From the NCBI RefSeq assembly GCF_040939455.1, contig NC_134108.1:46189501-46253500 (forward strand): 64,000 bases of DNA, in the 5' to 3' direction. Within the stretch, counting starts at the first letter, position 1, and each line of letters opens with the position of its first letter. The stretch comes from Microcebus murinus (Eukaryota; Chordata; Mammalia; Primates; Cheirogaleidae). Both the position numbers and the translations under genes were made by a program. Below, in pieces: positions 38,815 to 51,290 of this stretch. The notes under the pieces are model-generated. The model made no database searches and was not told the DNA's origin. It worked only from the letters and a program-made list of their open reading frames with translations.

Positions 38815-40082
38815 TTAAGTTATTAAGTATGAAATGTCTGAATTCCTTAAGTATTAAGTTTGACAATTGATATCTCTGGCATTTCATTTACACTTCTATT
38901 TTAATTGTGAAGGTATATCCTCAGTCTTTCAACTGCACATATTTTAGAGCAACTTTTGTGAAACCATGGATAAGTCAAAAATTCGAGTTATTTTGAATAT
39001 GAGTTCTATGGTGAAACTAATCATTCTTCTCCTTCCCACAGTTCAAGTGCAGACAGCTTGAAATATCAAGAAAATGTTTGGGAAGGATGTGGCTAATGAA
39101 CACACAGTACGTTGATGGTGTGAGAAGTTCCATTGTGGTGATTTTAATCTTGAAAATGAGCCATGTGGGTGACCTGAGACCAAGGTAGATAATGATGAGC
39201 TGAAAGCTGTACTGGAATAGAATCCATCTCAACCTACGTGTGAATTAGCAGCAAGGTTCGACATTACTATTCCAACAATATTGGACCATTTGAAACAAAT
39301 TCGGTAAGGTAAAGAAGCTGGATAGATGGGTTCTGCATGAATTAAATGAGCGTCGGAAGAGATACCATCTCAAAGCTTGCCTTTCTTTGCTGTCATGACA
39401 AAAAGGTGAACCATTTCTACATCGTATTGTTATGTGATGAAAAATGGATTCTCTTTGAGAATCACAAGCATTCAGCACAATGGATGAATAAAGATAATGT
39501 GTCGAAACACAGTCCAAAACCTAATATTCATCAAAAAAAGCTAATAGAGTCTGTTTGGTGGTCTAGCATTAGTATTATCCACTACAGCTTCATGAAACCT
39601 AGTCAATCGATTACAGAAGATGTCTACTGCAACCAACTGGATGAAATGATGAGGATGCTTGCAATTAAGCAGCAGAGATTGCTCAATAGAGACAGGCCAA
39701 TCTTCTTGCAAGACAATGCTAGACCACATGTCACACAAACAACACTGCTCACACTATGCAGGCTGGACTTGGAAACTCTCTGTCATCCACCATATTCACC
39801 AGATCTTGCACCAACAGACTACTACTTCTTCCAGGCTTTGGGCCACTTCTTGCAAGGAAAAATATTCAATTCTCAACGAGGTGTGGAAAACACCTTTTGC
39901 AATTTCATAGCCACTCACTCTCCAGGATTCTTCACTGTTGGCATAAACAAGCTACTGTTAAGATGGAAAAACTGTGTTGATAGTTTAAGTTCATACTTTA
40001 ATTAATTGTACTGCTTTTTATTTGGGATATAATCAACTATAGTTTTGATTCGAAATTGGACATTTCATATTTAATGACCTAA
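38815..40082 (+). mobile_element. mariner (Tc1/mariner) element with both TIRs, Hsmar2-like
   Basis: The left TIR starts ttaagttattaagtatgaaa at 38815 and the right one ends ttcatatttaatgacctaa at 40082. Read in reverse the right end matches the left at 25 of the first 30 bases. TA flanks the left end exactly and lies one base beyond the right end. The total of about 1.27 kb is full length for a mariner. The transposase between the TIRs resembles that of the ancient primate Hsmar2 family; this family name is from memory. Confidence 0.88.
38966..40005 (+). pseudogene. mariner transposase pseudogene, DD34D catalytic half open
   Basis: Mariner transposases cut and paste their own element at TA sites. 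ATG at 38966 starts MDKSKIRVIL, the DNA-binding N-terminus. The N-terminal half has in-frame stops at 39059, 39113, 39170, 39218 and 39396, and frame changes near 39302 and 39430. The linker motif WVLHEL lies near 39327. From 39433 to 40005 the frame is open. The three catalytic Asp codons are at 39436, 39712 and 39817; exactly 34 residues separate the second and third (DD34D). QDNARPH and HPPYSPDL are intact and the C-terminus ends SYFN. An ATG at 39346 would give 219 residues, but its first 28 are out of the family frame. Probably dead. Confidence 0.9.
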
Positions 40083-41389
40083 ATACATGTAAGTGTGCAT
40101 GTATGCAGGCATGCATGCTGTCGTGTGTATATATAATAGAAAAAAATCTCTTGGTAAATTCAGCAAAATGATAAAACACATAAAGAGCCTGAATCCTGAA
40201 AAATAATTTGAAGGTAGAAAATTCACTACCACTATTTTTCTACCATATTATTTACCAATGAATTATTTTACTTTCGTGTTTTTTTCCATATCTGAGGATT
40301 CAAGAAATCAATACATGTAAGTCACTCCAAAGAGAACCTATTTAAAATGATACTTCCTTTCTCAAGAGGACTTAATAATTAGAATGTCTGTATCTACATA
40401 GATAAAAGAGAAAAAAATACTGTAGTCTTTCTAAGTGTTAATGTAATTTTCATCAAAGAGTACAAGATAGAACTTAAGAGGACTAGTAAAATTTTAGATT
40501 TTAAGCATTTTTAGCTTGTTACTGTGTAGAGTTGTGTTCTGAAGGTACACAATTCTCATTTCCTTTGCTATTCCATGCCAAGTATTTTGGCTGCACTATC
40601 CTCAAATATCAATTTAGAAAAACACGTCTGTCAGCAGCTCATTATCCTATCAATTTAAGCTACTATATCATAAATCTGTTACAAACTGCAGATGGCCTCA
40701 AAGATTGTGTTGACTATATAGAAATTATGCTGCATGCTTTCTAAATGTATAGCAAAATAAGAAGCTTTTCCTAGGCCAAGACTCTATATCCTTTTCAATG
40801 AAAACTAGGAAAATATTTGGATTATCATTCAAATGCTCTCCATCAGTCTTTTAGGAAACAGCATGCCTTACAAGAATTTCAGGAAAAGATCTTCATAAAA
40901 TGACAAAATACTTTTAGGATACCCTCAACCTCTGAGAGCTCCCTCTCCACTATATAACCCAAGATAGAGTCAGCATACACAGATAATAATAATTTGAAAA
41001 CTTATATTTCCATGGTGATGGCAATATTTTAAAAATTATTTACTTTATTGACTCACCTAATGCAGAAAAGAAATTTCAAAGCAATAAAAAGGCAAACATT
41101 TATTTGAGTAGCTATCAAAAAGATGCTAATGTAATTCTACTGTAAATCGAGGTAACAAGCAATGTAACATCTATTAATCAATCATGTTTTATCAGCTTTC
41201 AGAATACTTACTACTATGCCTTACATGTCTTTTGCACAATTAAAGTTTCAAAACTGATATATTTTTCCCTTCAGATACTTGTCCTGTAGACTTGGTCTAA
41301 TCATCCACATTGTTCATCTTAATAAATAGTATAATAAATCATATGAATAGTATAAAGTATGATATTTAAATATTAAGATTATCTTTTTA
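40083..41389. other. unassigned AT-rich DNA
   Basis: No gene or named repeat recognised between the mariner and the long L1. Confidence 0.4.
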
Positions 41390-41609
41390 TTTTAATATAT
41401 TTTAGGGGGTACAAGTGCAGTTTTGTTACATGGATATACTGTATAGCAGTGAGGTCTGTATAGCCCAGTGAGTCTGGGCTTTCAGTGTAACTATGACCCA
41501 AAAAGTATACATTGTACCTAATAGGTAATTTTTTATCCCTTACCCCCTCCCAACCTTCCCCTTTTTGAGTCTTCGATGTCTATTATTTCATACTGTATGA
41601 CCATGTATA

Positions 41610-44215
41610 GCCATAGATTACCTCCCACCTATAAGTGAGAGCATGCAGTACTTGGTTTTCCATTCCTGAGTTATTTCACTTAGGATAATAGCCTCTAGAT
41701 CCATCCAGGTTTTTGCAAAAGACATTATTTCACTGTTTTTTATGCTTGAGTTATATTCCATGGTGTGTGTATGTATGTACATGTATGTGTGTACCCGATA
41801 TTTTCTTTATCCAATCATCAGTTAATACTTAGGTTGATTCCATATCTTTCCTATTATGAACTATGCTGCAATAAGCATACAAGTACAGGTGTCTTTTTGA
41901 TATAATGACTTATTTTCCTTTGCATAGATATCCATTAGCAGGATTGATGGATCCAGTGGTAGATCTATTTTTAGTTCCTCGAGAAATCTCCATACTATTT
42001 TCCATGGAGGTTGTACTAATTTACATTCTTACCAAAAGTGTATAAACATTCCCTTTTCACTTCATCCACACTAACATCTATTGTTTTTTGACTATTTAAT
42101 AATAGCCATTCTGACTAGAGTAAAATGGTATGTCACTGTCATTTCAATTTGTATTTCTCTCATGATTAGTGATGCTGAGTATTTTTTTCATGTTTTCTTG
42201 CTATTTGTAAAACTTCTTTTAAAAAAATATCAGTTCATGTCATTTGCCCACTTTTATTGGGGTTGTTTTTTTTGTTGTTGTTGAATTTTTTGAGCTTCTT
42301 GCAGATTCTGGATATTAGACCTTTTTTAGATAAATAGTTTGTGAATATATTCTCCCATTCTGTAAGTTGTCTGTTTACTCTGTTGATTATTTCTTTTATT
42401 TTGCAGAAACTTTTTATCTTAATTAAGTCATATTTATTTTTATTTTTGTTACAATTTCCAGAAAAGTTTTTCCTAGGTTTTCTTCTAGAATTTTTTTGTT
42501 TTCTGTCCTTCCATTTAAGCTTGAATCAATCTTGAGTTATTTTTTGTATGTGATAAGAGATAGGGATCCAGTTTGGTTCTTCTGTATATGGCTATCCAAT
42601 TTTCCCAGCATCATTTATTGAATAGGATATCCTTTACACAGTGTAAGTTTTTGTCTGCTTTGTTCTCTTTGCTTAGGATTTCTTTGATTATTTGGGTTCT
42701 CTTCGTTTCATATGAATTTTAGAATTGTTTTTTCTAACTATGAAAAATGTTGTTGGAATTTTGATAGAAATTGCATTGAAACTGTTACTGCTTTAGGCAG
42801 TATGGTCATTTTAACAATATTAATTCTTTCGATCTATGATAATGAGATCTTTTTCCATTTGTTTGTGTCATTTATGGTTTCTTTCATCAGTTTTCCTTGT
42901 AGATATCTTTCACCTCCTTAGTTAAATATATTTCTAGATATTTTAGGGTTTTTGTAGCTGTTATAAATAGGACTGATTTCTTGATTTTGTTCTCAGCATG
43001 GTCACTATTGGTGTATAGAAATGCTACTGATTTGTGTATGTCGATTTTGTAACCTGAGACTTTACTGCATTCATCAAATCTATAAGTCTTTGGGAAGAGT
43101 CTTTAAGGTTTTCTAGGTACAAGATCATATCTTCAGCAAGGATAGTTTTACCTCCTCTTTCCCAATCTGGATGCTCCTTATTTCTCTCTCATGCTTGATT
43201 GCTCTGGCCAGGACTTCCGGTACGTTGTTGAATAGAAGTATTGACAACAGGCATCTTTGTATTGTTCCAGTTCTTAGAGGGAATGCTTTCAACTTTTTCC
43301 TATTCAATATGATGTTGGCTGTGGGTTTGTCATATATGGTTTGTATTATTTTGAGGTATGTTCCTTCTATGCCTAGTTTGCTGAGGGTTTTTTATCATAA
43401 AGCTGTGCCAGATTTTATCAAATGCTTTTTCTGCATCTATTGAGATAATCTGATGGTTTTTGTTTTTAATTCTGTTTATGTGGTGAACCACATTTATTGG
43501 TTTGCGTATGTTGAACCATCCTTGCATCCATTACATGAAACCCACTTGTTTGTGGTGAATTTTCTTTTTGATGTGCTGTTGGATACTGTTTGCTAGTATT
43601 TTGTTGAGGACTTTTCTTTTCAGCTATTTTCCTTAGGGATATTTGTCTATAATTTTGTTGTTGTTGTTATGTCCTTTCCTGGCTTTGATATCAAGGTGAT
43701 ACTGGCTTCCCGGAATGAGTTAGGGAGGATTCCCTCTTTGTCTATGTTATGGAACAGTTTCAGTAGGATAGGTTTCAGTTCTTCTTTGCAGATTTGGTAG
43801 AATTCAGCTGCAAATCCCTCTAGTCCTGAGCCTTTTTTTGTTCTTAGAAGATTTTTTTTATTACTGTTTCATCTCACTACCCATTATTGATCTGTTCAGG
43901 ATTTCTATATCTTTTTGATTCAAACTTAGAAGGTTATGTAATTCCAAAAAATTATCAATTTCCTCTAGATTTTCTAGTTTGTGTGTGTAGTTTTCATAGT
44001 AGTCTTGGATGATATTTTGTATTTCTGTGATATCAGCTGTAATGTCTCCTTTTCCATTTCTGAATGAGCCTATTTGAATCCTTTCTCTTCTATTCCCAGT
44101 TAATTTAGCTAGTGATCTATCAATTTTGATAAGCATTTCAAAGAATCAACTTTTCATTTTGTTGATCCTTACTCCATTTCAATTTCATTTAATTATGCTC
44201 TAATCTTTGTTATTT
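41610..44215 (-). pseudogene. L1 ORF2p remnant (RT and C-terminal part, EN missing)
   Basis: ORF2p normally has an N-terminal endonuclease, a reverse transcriptase and a C-terminal domain. Here the minus strand opens just upstream of the RT: frames read DRSLAKLTGNRRER and DITEIQNIIQDYYENYTHKL (43861-44136), then [19 protein letters not shown] (43330-43527), then FPLRTGTIQ and [19 protein letters not shown] (43125-43307). Several frameshifts and stops separate these blocks. The endonuclease domain is absent because of the deletion near 44220. Confidence 0.88.
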
Positions 44216-44231
44216 TCCTTAGTGTTTGCTT

Positions 44232-45154
44232 GGCTAATAAAGATCTTATTTCTTCTCCATTTATGAAACTTAGTTTTTCAGAATGTAAAATTCTTGGCTA
44301 ACAGTTATTTTGTTTAAGAGTCTGATGATAGGTCCTCTTTTTCTTCTGGCTTTTAAGATTTCCTCTGAGAAGTGTGCCACTAGTCTGATGGGTTTTCCTT
44401 TGTAAGCTATTTAATACTTTTATCTCAGCTTATAGTATTTTCTCCTTCACTTTGACTTTGGCCAGTCTGATGACTCTATGTCTTGAAGATATCCTATGTG
44501 GAATGAATGAATCTTTCAGGAATTTGATGACTTTCTTGTATCTGTATGGCTAGATCTCTAGAAAGACCAGGAAAGATTTTCTCCATTATTCCCTCAAGTT
44601 GGTTTTTCCATCCAAGAAGTTTTTCCAAGAAGCTTCTTGCTTTTTCTTCTTCTCCCTCATAGATACTTATAAATTGTATGTTTGGTCAACTTACATAGTC
44701 CCCAAATTCTCAAAGATTTTGTGCATTCTTTTTTCTTAATTTCTGACTAATTGAGTTCATTTGACAACCTTGTCTTGAAGCTCTAAAATTCTTTCTTCTT
44801 CTTGGTTTAGTCTGTTATTAAAACTTTCCACTACATTTTGAAGTTACCTAAATGATTCTTTCATTTCCAGAAGTTCTGTTATGTCTTTTATGAAAATATT
44901 TGTCTCTTTAATGAATTCTTCCTTCATATCTTGAATTATTTTTTGGCTTCTTTGTGTTGGTTTTCAACTTTATCTTTGATCCCATTAAGCTTACTTGTGA
45001 CCCATGTTCTGAATTCCATACCTGATTTTTCAGACATTTTCTTCTGGTTGAAGTTCATTGCTAGGGAGCTAGTGTCATCCTTTAGGGGTGTTGAAGGAGT
45101 CTGTTTTTTTATATTGGCAGAATTATTATTCTGGTTCCTTATTATCTGGAACAT
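44232..45154 (-). pseudogene. L1 ORF1p remnant
   Basis: It starts at the ATG at 45154 (MFQIIRNQ). The N-terminal segment MSEKSGMEFRTWVTSKLNG fits the region before the ORF1p coiled coil. The first frame closes at 44936; homology continues out of frame to the conserved C-terminal stretch of 'LSF..GEEIRSLLAKQ' type near 44240, where the deletion starts. ORF1p is an RNA chaperone; this copy cannot be made in one piece. Confidence 0.8.
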
Positions 45155-46325
45155 CTTCTCTATCTCAAAACTAATAGCTTTGTGGTATATTTGTTGTCCT
45201 CTGCTGAGAATTCTATTGCTCAGTGAAGAGGAGAGGCCTCTGGATGGTGCGCTTGAGTCCTTCTCTGGAAGATTGACCAGGCAGGAGAAGGGCAGATGTA
45301 CTGAGAGCCTGTAATATAGATGTTCTCCTGTGTCACCCCATTTCCTTGTGGTTGTCATAGTCAAAGCCAGTGATGGGGAATGTTCATGTGGAGTGAGGGG
45401 CTGGTCCTGGGCCACTATTGGAAGCTTGAGAGGGGGTTCACAGAAGTAGGTGACAAAGCAATTTGCTCTGCCTGGGTTCTCTCGTGGTAATGGCAGTGGT
45501 GGTTGGGCTAGGCTATATAGATGGTGGCAGCAGGTACCAGGGCTGTGAGCATTCACTCCATCCCAGTCCAGGGAAAGTAGTGGCATGGAGTGGAGGGTGG
45601 TGTGTGATGAGGTCACAGTGGCAGGATCAAGGCAGCAGGGATGCAGTGGTGGGGTGGAGCAGCACATGGTGGGGTCACAGTAATGGGGCAGTTATCTGGA
45701 TGGTAAGAGCAGACAGTGGAGTCTGTGGGTACCTGTGCTGTTTTGGTCCTTGATTGGCAGTGGGGTGCATAGTACCAAGTCATGGGGTACATAAGACTAC
45801 CTGGTCTCCCTGCTCCCTCTCCAGTCCAGCAGGTGTGACAGGGAGGCAGCTGCAGTAGAGCCAACTCCTATATAGGCAGGGTGCTCTCGGGCTAACAGCT
45901 CAGAATGATGTCAGTCGCAGCAACTCAGGATTGGAAGCCAGTGGGATGCTGCTGTGCCTGCTCACTGGTGAAATGCTGTTGGACAGTCTCCAAGCAGCTC
46001 CCCACATCAGTCCAGAGGCCTGCAGTGGGGGAGGGGCCCTCTTGCAGCTTGGATTGCAGTGTCCATAGGGTGTAGAGCCCCAGGTTCTCTGCTCTGTCCC
46101 CTCTCCACATGCAGGTACCATCCCAGGTACTTCTGATTCTGCGGAGGGAGTCACTTCACTTCCCTCTCCTTTACTTTGGGTGTCTCCAGTCACTTCTCTG
46201 ATGATTCACAATGCTCTCTCTAAGACAATCCATCCGTAGGCAAACATCTACTTGCAACTTTCGATCCTCTCCTTGAGAGCGGTATGTGCAGACTGTTTCC
46301 AGTCTGCCATCTTGTCCCTCTCCTC
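45155..46325 (-). promoter_or_regulatory. L1 5'UTR / internal promoter region
   Basis: About 1.2 kb between the L1 start and ORF1, clearly richer in G and C than the flanking DNA. A YY1-type CAAGATGGCAGACTGG sequence (minus strand, near 46310-46295) sits at the 5' end, as in other primate L1 promoters. Long frames here on both strands (for example 45463-45753 and 45900-46193) come from base composition. Confidence 0.7.
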
Positions 46326-46489
46326 CTGTCTCCTGTATTAGTGTCTCTACTTCTCCCTGCATTTTGAATGTTGATGCAATCCAGCAGTTTTCCTTGAGAC
46401 ATTTTTCTTCTCACTTCTTATGATTATTCTGAATGATTTCATCCTCTTCCATGACTTACTATATTTCTTGATATGGATGATCCCTAGAG

Positions 46490-46700
46490 CTCATTCCAGC
46501 CCAGAGTCAGAGGATGTGAAATAATACATCAGTGGGATCAGGAGACTTGAACTCTCGTCCTGCCTCTACCAGTTATTAGCTATGTGTTATAGGGAAAGTC
46601 ACAGAAGCCTTTTAGTCCTCAGTGCTTTTTACACATTCCTTTACGTGTAAAAGCAGGTGATGAGATAAACCATCACCTTGGTCCTTCTAGCTCCATTCAG
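46490..46700 (+). mobile_element. MIR SINE
   Basis: 'atcaggagacttgaactctc', 'ctctaccagttattagctat', 'gggaaagtcacag' and 'accttggtccttctagctcc' follow MIR order. Confidence 0.7.
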
Positions 46701-49224
46701 GCCTTTTGAAGGGCAAAATAAAATATGAAATGTTCAATTCCCAATCAAAAGTTCAGTTTATTATTTCTCAAACAAGGAGCAGTACAATTAATCAAAGTAT
46801 GTGCCAAAGCTATAGACACAGTTTTGCCATCTTAACGGTAGCTTGTTTATGTCAGCAGTGAAGACTGGAAACTGTTGAGAGAATAAAATTCACTGGAAAT
46901 ATAAGAAAGAGACCCTTGATCATGGGCTGAAATGAGATTGTATCTAACAAAAATGATTAGTGATTTTAAAAAACTGTCCATCGCCTAAAGAAAAAGGGTC
47001 ACTATCATAAATAAATAAATAAGACGGAAAAAATAATTTTTGGATTAAAACAGAGACCTCTATACAGAGAAACAAATCTGATGAGAATTTTCCTGTTTGT
47101 AGTCATATGGTGTGAATTTTCTAGTCAGGAAAATTGTATTTGTTTATTTTTACCAAGGGGAAGGCCTAATATGTTATACTAGAAGAAAGTTCTCCTTCAA
47201 AAATATACAGTATAAGCTCTAAATGTTAAGAATTTTGTGACAAACACTGAAAGGACTTTAAGATTTCAAAGCTAATACTATAAACATGCATCGTATCACT
47301 GTAAGTCAAAACTAAAGTACAAGGCTTACAATCAGGAAAGGACATTGAATGCCCATATCCAATTATTTCCATCTCTGATTCATGTTCTCAAATTAACTTA
47401 TTCTTATGCCCACTAAGGAATCTTATGCCTATCACTTGCCCCTTATGCAAATCCCTTTATTGTTTTCATAATAATTAGGCTGGTGCTGCTATAATTTGAA
47501 ACAATGGCTTCAGGGAGTCTTATTTTTCACATTAGTTATACATAGGAATTCTTTGAGACACCTGGACCATGCTATCCTTGATTTTCAAAGGCCCAGGCTG
47601 AATTATGAAAGCAAGAAAGTAATCATTCCATGTATGGCAAGCTAAAGACACTTATGACCCCTTTGCCACAATATTCCCTGAGGGTTGATGTAAATGCATT
47701 AATCATTCTTCCAGGAACTGAATTTATATTCTAGCTTGCATAAGTGCATCATGACAAGGAAAGCATTTTATGTTTCAAGACATCATATTTAATTATGATC
47801 TTTTAATAGGTACCTTCCCTTTTTTAGAAGAATTTAAACTTTTTAAATAATTTGATCTAGCTTCTTAAAATTTGCAATAGTTTGGGAAAATTAAAGAAAA
47901 AGTCTTATAGCTGCTTTTGTAGATTTTAGTTATTTTTCTAAAATACAAATCAGAAAGATGAATTGGAGTCATTCCCTCAATGACAACCTCTGATAGATTC
48001 CCATAACTGATACCATTTTTATAGCAAAATTTAATATTACTATTATATTATTATTATAAAGTTATTAATATAATTATAATGCTTATTAATTATTGATTTA
48101 TATATTTTATTACATATATAATTAGCAATTTGTCACATATACAATTAATGAGTACAATTATAAAACTCTTGGAGAGAAGCATAATTTGTGCCTACACACA
48201 GGGTTGAAAGGTACATGCAAGTTTAATTAAAAGTTTGTCCCTATGACAAATTCAGAATATGTACAATCCTCACATATCCATTTATACACTGTATTATGTT
48301 TTAAAAATGCTGAGAGGTTAATGTTACTCCTTATAGAAATTCTCATAGTTCTTAAAATACTAAATAAAAAATGCTCAATAGCAGATATAATTTATTCATA
48401 TAATTATTATCTCCCTATCATATGTGTGTCAGAATTTATGAACTAAGAGGCATGGCTTAAACCTAATCACATCACAAGTTCGTTCATTTAGTCTCTGGCA
48501 TAAATGAGTGATCATATATAAAACTGTCTGAGCTGATCCTTAGGGAAAGGTACATTAGTGTTTATACATATGAAGTTGGACGGCTGGGTGGATGGGAGGG
48601 AGATGGCTAACTTGGCTATGAGTGATATGGTGGGAGTCTGAACCTCTTCTCTGTAGTCAAAGCAAGGTGGCTGAGGAAAGGCAGAAAATTTTGGGGTGTA
48701 GCTATGGTAGTCATTGAGCCTGAAGTTGTTGTTGTGTATGGAAAGGTGAGTCACCCTGTGATGATGAGCTGGTTATGGTCCGTGCTGGGTCCACAATGCC
48801 CTATGTATTCAAAGTAGAGAGGCAAGGGCAGGGCCTGCAACTGGAGTCATTCATGTCCCTGAGTCTTTGGAATAGCCTGAATGGCTAATGTATCCAATCA
48901 ATCTATCAATGAGTCTAGTAAAGTCTGTCTTCTTCAGCCAGCCAGGACTTTGGTCAGACCTCTGGTTGGACTGTGGACACCAGAAGAATCTAAGTCTACT
49001 TCTTTCCTACATCTGGCCCTCTGTGGACCTCCCAAACCATAGCCTGGGCCTCTGTTGATGTGGGCCCAGACGAAATCCATGCCAGCCCCTTTCTCTGCCT
49101 ATTCTCGGCCTATTGCTCCCACATAGCTCTGCATAGAGTTTAGTCCATAACCAAGGGACACTTAACTGTTAAAGCTCTAGGCTTTGTGTTCTGAAGGCTA
49201 ATGAGAGGTGGCCTAGTTGGCTAA
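46701..49224. other. unassigned DNA
   Basis: 47990-48130 is very rich in A and T. 48480-49150 is less AT-rich but matches nothing I know. No gene recognised. Confidence 0.4.
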
Positions 49225-49450
49225 CTACTTTCCAGTGTGGGCTCCAAAGTTAAACAGCCTGTGGACAAACCCTGTTATGCCACTAACTGGTTAGGGAATT
49301 TTGGAGTAGGTCACATGACATTTTTAAGATGCAGTTAACTTATCTTCAAAATGAAGAAATTCATATTATCTGTTTCATAGGATTATAAATAATTAAATGA
49401 GACCATAAATGATGTCTAGCTCCATGCTTGGCAGTGAATAAGCAAGGAAA
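49225..49450 (+). mobile_element. MIR SINE
   Basis: 'gggctccaaagttaaacagc', 'ccactaactggttaggg', 'atcttcaaaatgaagaaatt', 'ataggattataaataattaa' and 'ccatgcttggcagtgaataa' follow MIR order over its full length. Confidence 0.78.
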
Positions 49451-49654
49451 GACTGGCATTTGTCCTTTTATCTTTTTTTATATCTCAACATAAAACATTG
49501 TTTCTCCAACAGTCAGCTGAGGGGGTTTTCACATAGTGATCAGGTGACTGCACATTCATACCAAAACTGAGAACATGAAAACTACTCCAAGATGAACTTG
49601 GGAAATAAGGAAAATCACGTTTTTGAAAACCCATTTAACTATCTCAATCTCTTT

Positions 49655-49915
49655 CCAAAGCTAACCTTCATCATTTCCTGTACCACCCTCTGTATTGCAT
49701 CCACTCAGACACCTCCACCCTTCCTCACTCAGCTCTTCCACACCATTCTTTCTGCCTTTCACCTCTTCCCTACCTTGTGAATTTCTTCTCTTAGATGCAA
49801 TTCAAAATGTCTTCACTGTAAAATCATGACTGATATTTCAGGAAGAGTTGAGCTCTCACATTTGTGCTGCCAAATTATTTTGCAGACTTTTTTTTTTCAG
49901 TATTCCTTATATAAA
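49655..49915 (+). mobile_element. possible L2 fragment
   Basis: The pyrimidine-rich order around 'ctctaccttgtgaatttctt'-like sequence and 'tttgtgctgccaaattattt' resembles the L2 3' part. Weak. Confidence 0.35.
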
Positions 49916-51079
49916 CATTATTTAATTTTTCTTTTAAGGAGACATCAGATTAATGGCTGCTTTTTACGTTTTAATTCTCTGATATATAAACATCTTCCTT
50001 TGAACAAGGAAAAGCCAATATTGATATCATAAATTTTCAAACACAGACTCAAAACATTTTTTAAAAGTTGAATATATTCCCATCTCACTTTGGATTAACA
50101 CAAATTATTTTTTTGACTGGTATCAATTTGCTTGATTGCAAGATAAATACTTTACCTGCAGTCTTATGATTCTTTTAATTCAGCTAGCTTTTCTATTTAT
50201 CTATCTGTGCTTGGGCAGTACAACATTCACGTCTTGAGTTGATGATGATAAGGTTTATGATGACAATAAACAATAATAAATACAGTCTTGTGACTTTTTA
50301 AAATGTGGTTACATTAGTCAAAATATTCTTCTTTAATTATTTCTTGGTTCTTTACAGGCCTTCTGATATCTAAGTAGCAAATTCATTCTTTAAATGCTAC
50401 CTATAAATTCTTTGAGGATTTTCTATTGAACCTGGCTAAAAGTTGAATAGATCTATACAGTAAATATTGATCAGTATAGTAGGCTGCTCTTAATCATATT
50501 GTGAGATGAATTGTATAAAACAATAATTACCTTTAAGGGCAATATTCCTTTCATATGTTTATATTTTTCCTTTGTTGTGGTTTCTCCACTTATACCTAAT
50601 CTGGTAGCATTTTTAAGTGAATCACTTTCATAAAACTCTCCCAAAACATTCAACACCTCACCAAAAGAATTTTTCAAACCATATATTGTAGATTTTATGA
50701 TACATAATTAATGCATGATTATAAAATCAAGAAAAGTGTCATGACCAGGTTGGAGAACAAACACAACTGACTCTTGATAAATGTAGCAAGTAGGAGAAAA
50801 CAGATGTGGGAAATTGAAGGTTAGTTACCAGCACTCAGTGTCCATGGGCTACATTTTGTATAGGGAATAGAAACCTTTACTTAAGATTGAGAGTATATTA
50901 ACCATACTTACCTAGGGTGAAAACCCCTGTTTGAGCTAAACACATTTACTCATATAATTCTTATAAGACTATATGAATAGTTCACATACACTGAGTTTAG
51001 ATGTGCCACAAAAATTAGTCCAAATCATGTTAGATGGACAAGTCCAAATTAGAATGGAGCATGATGGCTGGCTGATTGG
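49916..51079. other. unassigned DNA
   Basis: No gene or repeat recognised. Confidence 0.4.
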
Positions 51080-51290
51080 ATCTGACATGAGAAGAGGAGA
51101 GATGGTTGAGTGGGGCCGGCCTCAGAGAGAGAGCTCTGGAGTTGAGTCCCAGTGTCACTGGCACAGGTCAGGCCACGGGTCTGAGCCACTGGTGTAAAGT
51201 GGGGTCACATCTGTCCTCCTAACACACGATTGAAAAAGGTGATGAGTGTAGAAACCTGATAAAAGCTGAAAAGTGCAATAAAAATATGTG
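51080..51290 (+). mobile_element. MIR SINE
   Basis: 'gagctctggagttgagtccc', 'agtgtcactggcac', 'aaagtggggtcacatctgtc', 'ctcctaacacacgattg' and 'aaagctgaaaagtgcaataa' follow MIR or MIRb. The frame at 50973-51197 runs into this SINE and is not a gene. Confidence 0.75.

Larger units (their letters stand above)
41390..46325 (-). mobile_element. near end-to-end L1 on minus strand with internal deletion
   Basis: Read on the minus strand from 46325, it has: a 5'UTR of about 1.2 kb starting near a YY1-type CAAGATGG (plus strand ccatcttg, about 46307), ORF1 from an ATG at 45154, an abrupt jump near 44215-44232 into ORF2 upstream of the RT, ORF2 to about 41610, and a 3'UTR ending in 'gtacccctaaaata' near 41400. 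Its length of about 4.9 kb is short of the usual 6 kb because the end of ORF1, the inter-ORF spacer and the ORF2 endonuclease are missing. No target-site duplication was found. Confidence 0.88.

Noticed and set aside
39346..40005. A complete 219-residue host gene starting at the ATG at 39346
   Set aside because: The first 28 codons are out of the mariner family frame. The protein is the C-terminal part of a decayed transposase between TIRs; no promoter or splice signals support a domesticated gene.
44936..45667. Minus-strand open frame of 243 codons, the longest in the window
   Set aside because: It runs from the L1 5'UTR into the L1 ORF1 N-terminus. Only the part after 45154 is ORF1; the rest is read-through of untranslated GC-rich sequence.
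51080..51290. tRNA-like gene suggested by A/B-box-like strings
   Set aside because: The sequence is a MIR SINE, whose head is tRNA-derived; no cloverleaf is kept.
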